A DNA stretch of 64,000 nt from Limosilactobacillus panis (lineage in GTDB: Bacteria; Bacillota; Bacilli; Lactobacillales; Lactobacillaceae): NCBI RefSeq assembly GCF_019797825.1, contig NZ_CP081855.1:1364001-1428000 (forward strand), read 5' to 3'. Position numbers and translations under genes: made by a program. The notes below the pieces were generated by a model. That model searched no databases. It saw only the letters and a list, made by a program, of their open reading frames with translations, and was not told where the DNA came from. Below are positions 60,454-64,000 of this stretch, piece by piece; position 1 is the stretch's first letter; every line of letters starts with the position of its first letter.

Positions 60454-60481
60454 TTGCATTCTGATAAAAAACCAGTATAAT
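60454..60481 (+). promoter_or_regulatory. Promoter of tRNA-Leu
   Basis: -35 TTGCAT (60454-60459) and -10 TATAAT (60476-60481), 16 bases apart, 34 bases before the tRNA. Confidence 0.75.
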
Positions 60482-60514
60482 AATTATTGTTGTTTGATAG
60501 AGACAAATAGCAAT

Positions 60515-60598
60515 GCCCCAGTGGCGGAATTGGCAGACGCGCAACGTTCAGGTCGTTGTATGGGTTTCCATGTACAGGTTCGAATCCTGTTTGGGGCA
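60515..60598 (+). tRNA. tRNA-Leu (anticodon CAG)
   Basis: An 84-nt class II tRNA: acceptor GCCCCAG / TTGGGGC, D arm with GGCGGAATTGGCAGACGC, anticodon stem CAACG / CGTTG with loop TTCAGGT (anticodon CAG, reads CUG), long variable arm TATGGGTTTCCATG and T arm ACAGG-TTCGAAT-CCTGT. CCA is not encoded. Confidence 0.93.
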
Positions 60599-60604
60599 TC
60601 AGAT

Positions 60605-60638
60605 AAGTCCGGTAGATATTATTCTGCCGGGCTTTTTT
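60605..60638 (+). terminator. Intrinsic terminator after tRNA-Leu
   Basis: AAGTCCGGTAGA (60605-60616) pairs with TCTGCCGGGCTT (60623-60634; one G-U and one mismatch) around TATTAT, followed by TTTT. Confidence 0.8.
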
Positions 60639-60655
60639 CGTACGTGGGGGAAATA

Positions 60656-61372
60656 ATGAAAACTAATCAGAAAATTTATGAAGTATTTATGGCGGTGCTC
60701 GCCATCATTTCGATTATCCTAATCGTCCTTAGTTACGGGTCGGTCATTGATATCAACCATGGCTACCCTGAACTGTTGAACAACGCCATCTTAATCATCT
60801 TTACCATTGATTACTTTACCCGTCTCTTCCTTGCCAAAGATAAGAAAAAATTCTTTAAGGAAAACATTTTTGACCTCCTATCTATCATCCCGGTCAGTGC
60901 CTCCTTCAACCTCTTCCGGTTTGACCGCATTGGACGACTCGTCGTTGTCTTCCGCCTTGTCCGCCTAATCGGGCTTACCGGTAAGCTAAACCGGTTGCTA
61001 AAGATTAACGGCTTGATATACATCATCTACACCAGTATCGCTATTTTGATTGTCAGTGCTTCGATGTACTCAATCAGTGAGCGTGTTCCTTACGGCGAAT
61101 CACTATGGTGGGCCATCGCAACTGCTACCACGATTGGTTACGGGGATATTTCACCCCACACCTTTCTCGGCAAGCTTGCTGCAATCCTGTTAATGGTGAT
61201 TGGAATCGGCTTTGTCGGGGTTCTTACTAGCTCCCTGACTAATTTCTTCATCCAGGACCACACCAACGACCGGATGGCAACCGTCTTAAACAAACTAAGC
61301 GACCTCGAAAAATCAAACCGGGAGCTCCAAGCTGAAGTCCGGAAACTTTTGGAAGAAGAACGCAATAAATAA
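60656..61372 (+). CDS. Voltage-gated-like potassium channel
   Basis: A 238-residue membrane protein with six helices in Kv order: S1 (about 9-28), S2 (42-60), S3 (70-82), a basic S4 (FRFDRIGRLVVVFRLVRLIGL, 87-107), S5 (118-138), the pore loop with filter TTIGYGD (158-164) and S6 (174-198). A C-terminal coiled coil (about 200-238, Glu/Lys/Leu rich) may tetramerise. The start ATG at 60656 follows GTGGGGG; a longer frame would read through tRNA-Leu and is rejected. Confidence 0.92.
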   Translation: MKTNQKIYEVFMAVLAIISIILIVLSYGSVIDINHGYPELLNNAILIIFTIDYFTRLFLAKDKKKFFKENIFDLLSIIPVSASFNLFRFDRIGRLVVVFRLVRLIGLTGKLNRLLKINGLIYIIYTSIAILIVSASMYSISERVPYGESLWWAIATATTIGYGDISPHTFLGKLAAILLMVIGIGFVGVLTSSLTNFFIQDHTNDRMATVLNKLSDLEKSNRELQAEVRKLLEEERNK

Positions 61373-61420
61373 AATAATAGGCCTTTAGGGGATTGATCAC
61401 CCTCCTAAAGGCCTATTATT
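61373..61420. terminator. Bidirectional terminator between channel and YbjQ-type gene
   Basis: AATAATAGGCCTTTAGG pairs with CCTAAAGGCCTATTATT (61373-61389 and 61403-61419), followed by T and preceded by A runs. Confidence 0.85.
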
Positions 61421-61702
61421 TTATGCTTTAACCCGTTGAATCATTGTCCCGTAACCGGTCAACACTAAAAAGCGCGGTGCCACTTGTACGTTAGCAATAT
61501 TCGTATTAAAACGAATATTAACGATTCCGTCAGCTCCCTTTGCTTCGGCCCGTTCCTTCATCTTCTCCTTGACCTCATCAAAGAGCTGGTCCATAGATTC
61601 AAAAGCATCAATTGCGTCACTGGTCAACATCAAGTGACCCGTTGCGTTGACAACGCCTAAGATGCGGTGCGCTTGCGGATAATTCTCTGTTGATAAAAAC
61701 AC
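61421..61702 (-). CDS. YbjQ/DUF74-family (heavy-metal-binding-like) protein
   Basis: A 93-residue protein with the YbjQ fold pattern: VVNATGHLMLTSDAIDAFES, KMKERAEAKGADGIVNIRF, a variable strand and FLVLTGYGTMIQ. Members form pentamers; function uncertain despite the name. It starts at GTG, 9 bases after GGGGGG. A structured RNA ends about 50 bases upstream, so this gene may be read through from that promoter. Confidence 0.85.
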   Translation of the reverse strand: MFLSTENYPQAHRILGVVNATGHLMLTSDAIDAFESMDQLFDEVKEKMKERAEAKGADGIVNIRFNTNIANVQVAPRFLVLTGYGTMIQRVKA

Positions 61703-61756
61703 TCGACCCTATCCCCCCTTCCTGTCGTTAAGTATAACAAGATTTTTCTCTTTATT

Positions 61757-62084
61757 GACCAAACAAATAGCCCCCAGAACTTGGTTAATCCAAATCCTGG
61801 GGACTTTGTGCACAGGGAATATATCCCCTGGCTATACGGAAGGAATCTCGCCACTTTGCTCTGGAACTGATTAATTACCTAACATTTTGATTCTAACTTC
61901 CGCAAAGTCGCATTTTGTATACCATGAGTAAAGCGCACCCCGGTGACCTGACTCACTTCATAAACTTTACCAATACTATGGGTCACTCTTACGTTGCTTC
62001 TGCCTACTCCTTATGTCCTTCGGCTCCTTACATCGTGGGAGATCTTCATGACGAATCATGATCTCTTTTCTTCTTTCCTTCCAC
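61757..62084 (-). ncRNA. Unidentified structured non-coding RNA with its own promoter
   Basis: The 429-base gap 61703-62131 holds no gene but a well-defined RNA unit on the minus strand. After the promoter at 62091-62119 the RNA begins near GTGTGGAAGGAAAG. GGAAGGAA near the start can pair with TTCCTTCC at about 61838-61845, closing a domain of about 240 nt that contains GAGATC-ATGA-TTCG-TCAT-GAA-GATCTC (a hairpin with a TTCG loop), GGTAAAG/CTTTACT and ACTTTGC/GCAAAGT stems. Two hairpins follow: CAGGGG-ATATAT-CCCTG-like and CCCCAG...CTGGGG (61771-61802), the latter perhaps a terminator with a weak T run. No class (RNase P, tmRNA, 6S, SRP, T-box, common riboswitches) was recognised. Confidence 0.65.
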
Positions 62085-62090
62085 ACTTTT

Positions 62091-62119
62091 AATATACCAC
62101 TACTTGTAAGCGGTTGCAA
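62091..62119 (-). promoter_or_regulatory. Promoter of the unidentified RNA
   Basis: On the minus strand -35 TTGCAA (62114-62119) and -10 TATATT (62091-62096), with TGG in front of the -10 (extended -10), exactly 17 bases apart. One of the best promoters in the window. Confidence 0.8.
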
Positions 62120-62131
62120 CCATATTTTAAA

Positions 62132-62812
62132 CTAAATTGAATGCATCAAAGCAGCGATAGCTACCGCATTATTCAGGGCGTGAATCAACATACTATTCTT
62201 GATATTTCCCGTCTTCCGGTAAACGTACGCCAGCACCATCCCCATAAAACAGTAGAGAAAAAAACTCACGATTGTTGTGCTGGCGTGGGCTGATGAGAAA
62301 GCAATCCCGGATAAAATAACTTTAGGCCAAAAGCGCGCTGGCTTGAAGAAAAGATTGGTTAAGAGCCCCCGGAAAATCAACTCTTCGGCAACCGGGGTCA
62401 GGGTAAAGGAAGAAATTACAAATACACCGGTTACTAACCTGTTATGGTCCAGCATTTGCCGAATTAGCTCGTTATTCGCCGTCCCGCTCTGGTGAAAGAT
62501 TACTTCGTTGAGCCAGGAGAAAAACATCATCCCGACCACCACAACAAGGTAGCCACCGATTATCGTACCAACCTTGATCCCGGTCCTCTGGGGCAGCTGG
62601 TTGTACCGGTGAAAAACGTAGCTAGCCCGGTTGATAATGAACAAAAAGATCAACACAAACAGGCTAGACATCACGATTGCGACCCCCTGGTTATCAGGCC
62701 GCCGGTTAGCAATTGCCACTGCCATGGGAGGTATTTGAATAAGAACATAAAAGAGAAGAAAAAGGCCCACCCGGTAAAGGAAGTTCCCTAGTTTAGTCTC
62801 CTTGATTTTCAT
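62132..62812 (-). CDS. CPBP-family (CAAX/Abi) intramembrane metalloprotease
   Basis: A 226-residue membrane protein with seven to eight helices and the CPBP motifs: PVAEELIFRGL (E143, E144, R148), FSSAHAST (H176) and LIHALNNAV (H211, N214). Such proteins are often bacteriocin immunity or protein-processing proteases in lactobacilli. The ATG lies within the end of the upstream gene (20-base overlap), so they are probably one operon. Confidence 0.9.
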   Translation of the reverse strand: MKIKETKLGNFLYRVGLFLLFYVLIQIPPMAVAIANRRPDNQGVAIVMSSLFVLIFLFIINRASYVFHRYNQLPQRTGIKVGTIIGGYLVVVVGMMFFSWLNEVIFHQSGTANNELIRQMLDHNRLVTGVFVISSFTLTPVAEELIFRGLLTNLFFKPARFWPKVILSGIAFSSAHASTTIVSFFLYCFMGMVLAYVYRKTGNIKNSMLIHALNNAVAIAALMHSI

Positions 62813-63032
62813 CTTCTTGCTTTTTTTCCTCCTTTAAGCGAATTGCCTTGCGCCGTTGGTAAGTTTGCTTAGCAGTAAATCGCGTAACAATCAGGTTCGC
62901 CACAATGAAGCCAACAATCCATAGTCCATACATTAGCCAGCCCGAGATTAACTTGGCAATGGTTAAAGTAACTAAGATGGTAAAAATAATAAGCGGCGGC
63001 AAAATAACCTTTATTAAGTATTCAGCTTTCAT
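62793..63032 (-). CDS. Small two-helix membrane protein
   Basis: A 79-residue protein with two membrane helices (about 7-26, VILPPLIIFTILVTLTIAKL, and 30-50, WLMYGLWIVGFIVANLIV) and a highly charged C-terminal tail (KQTYQRRKAIRLKEEKKQED). Not recognised. It overlaps and precedes the CPBP protease gene, so the two may work together. Confidence 0.7.
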   Translation of the reverse strand: MKAEYLIKVILPPLIIFTILVTLTIAKLISGWLMYGLWIVGFIVANLIVTRFTAKQTYQRRKAIRLKEEKKQEDENQGD

Positions 63033-63059
63033 AACATTTCTCCCTTCGTACTTAAACGA

Positions 63060-64000
63060 TCACCGCGGGCACTTACCGGTACTCTGACGAATAACCAGTT
63101 GAACTGGAAAACGTTCGACCCGCTCTGGTTCAGCGTCCGGATGGTTAATCTTGCTTAATAAAATCTTGGTGGCCCCGACTCCCAGCTTAAAAATCGGCTG
63201 GTGAATCGTCGTTAACTGCGGGTAAACATATTCGTCCAGAATAATATCATCATAGCCGATGACAGAAATATCTTCCGGAACACGGACCCCTTGTTCCCGC
63301 AATCCCCGCATCAGACCAATGGCAACTTCGTCATTGGCCGTAAAAACAGCGGTTGCGCCACTCTCAATTACTGGCCGGGCCATTTGGTAGCCACCGTCCT
63401 TGCTCAGGTCGGCCTTCAACAAGTTATGGTCCTCATCAAATTCAATTCCCTGGGCATTGATAGTCTCCTGGAATCCCGCCATCCGTTGTTTAAAGTTTTC
63501 GGTGATATTTTTAACCCCCAAAAACAACATCTTAGTGTGTCCAAGGGATAGGAGGTGCTGGGCTGCTAACTGGCCACCGTGGTAGTCATCCGTCAGCACC
63601 CGGGCCCCCTGCTGGTCATAATTACGGTCAAACAAGATATACGGAATGTCTCGGTTGCTGAGGGCCTGGTTAATCATTTCAGTCGTCATCCGGGCGCTAG
63701 CAATGATGAGGCCGTCGATGGAGCGCTCAACCATCTGCTCCAGGTACTCTTGCTCTAACTTTGGTTCCCGGTTAGCACTGAAGATCAGCGGAATTAGCTT
63801 TTCCTGACGGGCAACCCGCTGGACCCCTTCAACAAAAGTCCCGAAAAAGGACTCACTGACGTTAGGCACCAGGACGCCAATTGTGTTAATATTTCCTTTC
63901 ATAATTAAGCTCCGGGCGTGAAAGTCCGGCACGTATTGGTACTGGTCACGAAGCTTAATAATTTTTTCACGGGTAGTTTTACTAAACCGCTTCCCCTTAC
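63060..64000 (-). CDS. LacI-family transcriptional regulator, N-terminus outside window
   Basis: The open frame continues to the right edge. Visible are the end of the DNA-binding domain and hinge (KGKRFSKTTREKIIKLRDQY and VPDFHARSLIMKGN), the first periplasmic-binding-protein-like subdomain (TIGVLVPNVSESFFGTFVEG), and the second (TAVFTANDEVAIGLMRGLREQ; DISVIGYDDIILDEYVYPQLTTI). It ends VIRQSTGKCPR. It represses an unseen target, often a sugar operon; an RbsR-like role is possible, but the sugar cannot be named from this sequence. Confidence 0.92.
   Translation of the reverse strand, partial: KGKRFSKTTREKIIKLRDQYQYVPDFHARSLIMKGNINTIGVLVPNVSESFFGTFVEGVQRVARQEKLIPLIFSANREPKLEQEYLEQMVERSIDGLIIASARMTTEMINQALSNRDIPYILFDRNYDQQGARVLTDDYHGGQLAAQHLLSLGHTKMLFLGVKNITENFKQRMAGFQETINAQGIEFDEDHNLLKADLSKDGGYQMARPVIESGATAVFTANDEVAIGLMRGLREQGVRVPEDISVIGYDDIILDEYVYPQLTTIHQPIFKLGVGATKILLSKINHPDAEPERVERFPVQLVIRQSTGKCPR

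Noticed and set aside
60494..60655. Longer start for the K+ channel
   Set aside because: It would translate tRNA-Leu and its terminator; the ATG at 60656 has its own ribosome site.
61757..62084. Structured RNA considered as RNase P RNA, tmRNA, 6S, SRP RNA or a T-box
   Set aside because: The diagnostic sequences (GAGGAAAGTCC; a tRNA-like end with CCA; GGAAGGAAGCAGC; TGGTACCGCG) are absent, and the fold is branched, unlike 6S.

Overview
The window looks like a chromosomal segment of a Lactobacillaceae bacterium with moderately high GC, most probably of the Limosilactobacillus (fermentum/reuteri) type. The evidence is gene content and order (rpmG-fau-gluP-yqgQ-glcK; yqeG-yqeH-yhbY-nadD-yqeK-rsfS-yqeM-tmcAL; infC-rpmI-rplT; polA-mutM-coaE-nrdR-dnaB-dnaI; ecsA-ecsB/hit/prsA/yhaN-yhaO), the Gram-positive T-box leaders, the strong AGGAGG-type ribosome binding sites and the lactobacillar forms of DUF3042, YfhO and the class B PBP. 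This assignment is inference; no 16S gene is present. Nearly all genes lie on the minus strand. Plus-strand exceptions are DUF3042, yfhO, acyP, yidC, a broken def, a MATE exporter, the two transposon genes, a PepSY-like gene, hit and its partner, a small membrane protein, tRNA-Leu and a K+ channel.

Region by region: 1-5.3 kb holds the start of glnA, miaA, and the fau-gluP-yqgQ-glcK-rhodanese operon, then an orphan PTS IIA and rpmG. 5.4-10.3 kb holds a class B PBP and the divergent giant membrane protein YfhO. 10.4-18.5 kb holds a HesB-like protein, greA, udk, a shortened MltG-like protein, pheST under a T-box, an HxlR regulator, an HD protein and an rRNA/tRNA methyltransferase. 18.5-24.1 kb holds acyP, yidC, a frameshifted peptide deformylase, a MATE exporter with a structured leader, and a two-component system. 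24.2-32.1 kb carries rpmF-yceD, the ribosome-assembly/NAD operon led by yqeG, and rplT-rpmI-infC under an L20-type leader. 32.1-39.1 kb is replication and repair. 39.1-41 kb is an IS1182-family element sitting inside an inverted repeat at the end of a Bax-inhibitor gene. 41-48.2 kb has murC, ytpR, a thioredoxin, trmB, the Ecs transporter and hit. 48.2-49.8 kb is a triple-hairpin region followed by a solitary tnpB. 49.8-59.3 kb has prsA, the YhaN/YhaO pair, yheA, a class A PBP and argS with its T-box. 59.3-64 kb is a mixed region with two tRNAs, small membrane proteins, a K+ channel, a YbjQ-type protein, a promoter-driven structured non-coding RNA candidate, a CPBP protease and a truncated LacI-family regulator.

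The genes are mostly housekeeping: translation (two ribosomal protein operons, two tRNA synthetase operons under T-boxes, three RNA methyltransferase or RNA-modification enzymes), replication start and repair, cell wall synthesis (PBPs, MurC, MltG-like, YfhO) and envelope protein biogenesis (YidC, PrsA, rhomboid, Ecs).

The parts that standard gene calling does not explain are: (i) an unidentified ~330 nt RNA with a near-consensus promoter at 61.7-62.1 kb; (ii) a three-copy family of 120-150 bp structured repeats next to greA, pheT and argS; (iii) a two-copy family of hairpin terminators sharing a conserved loop; (iv) an SD-sequestering leader in front of the MATE gene; (v) the IS1182 copy placed between the arms of a terminator-like palindrome; (vi) a tnpB without tnpA, with its right-end RNA; and (vii) an infC whose ribosome binding site points to an ATA start.
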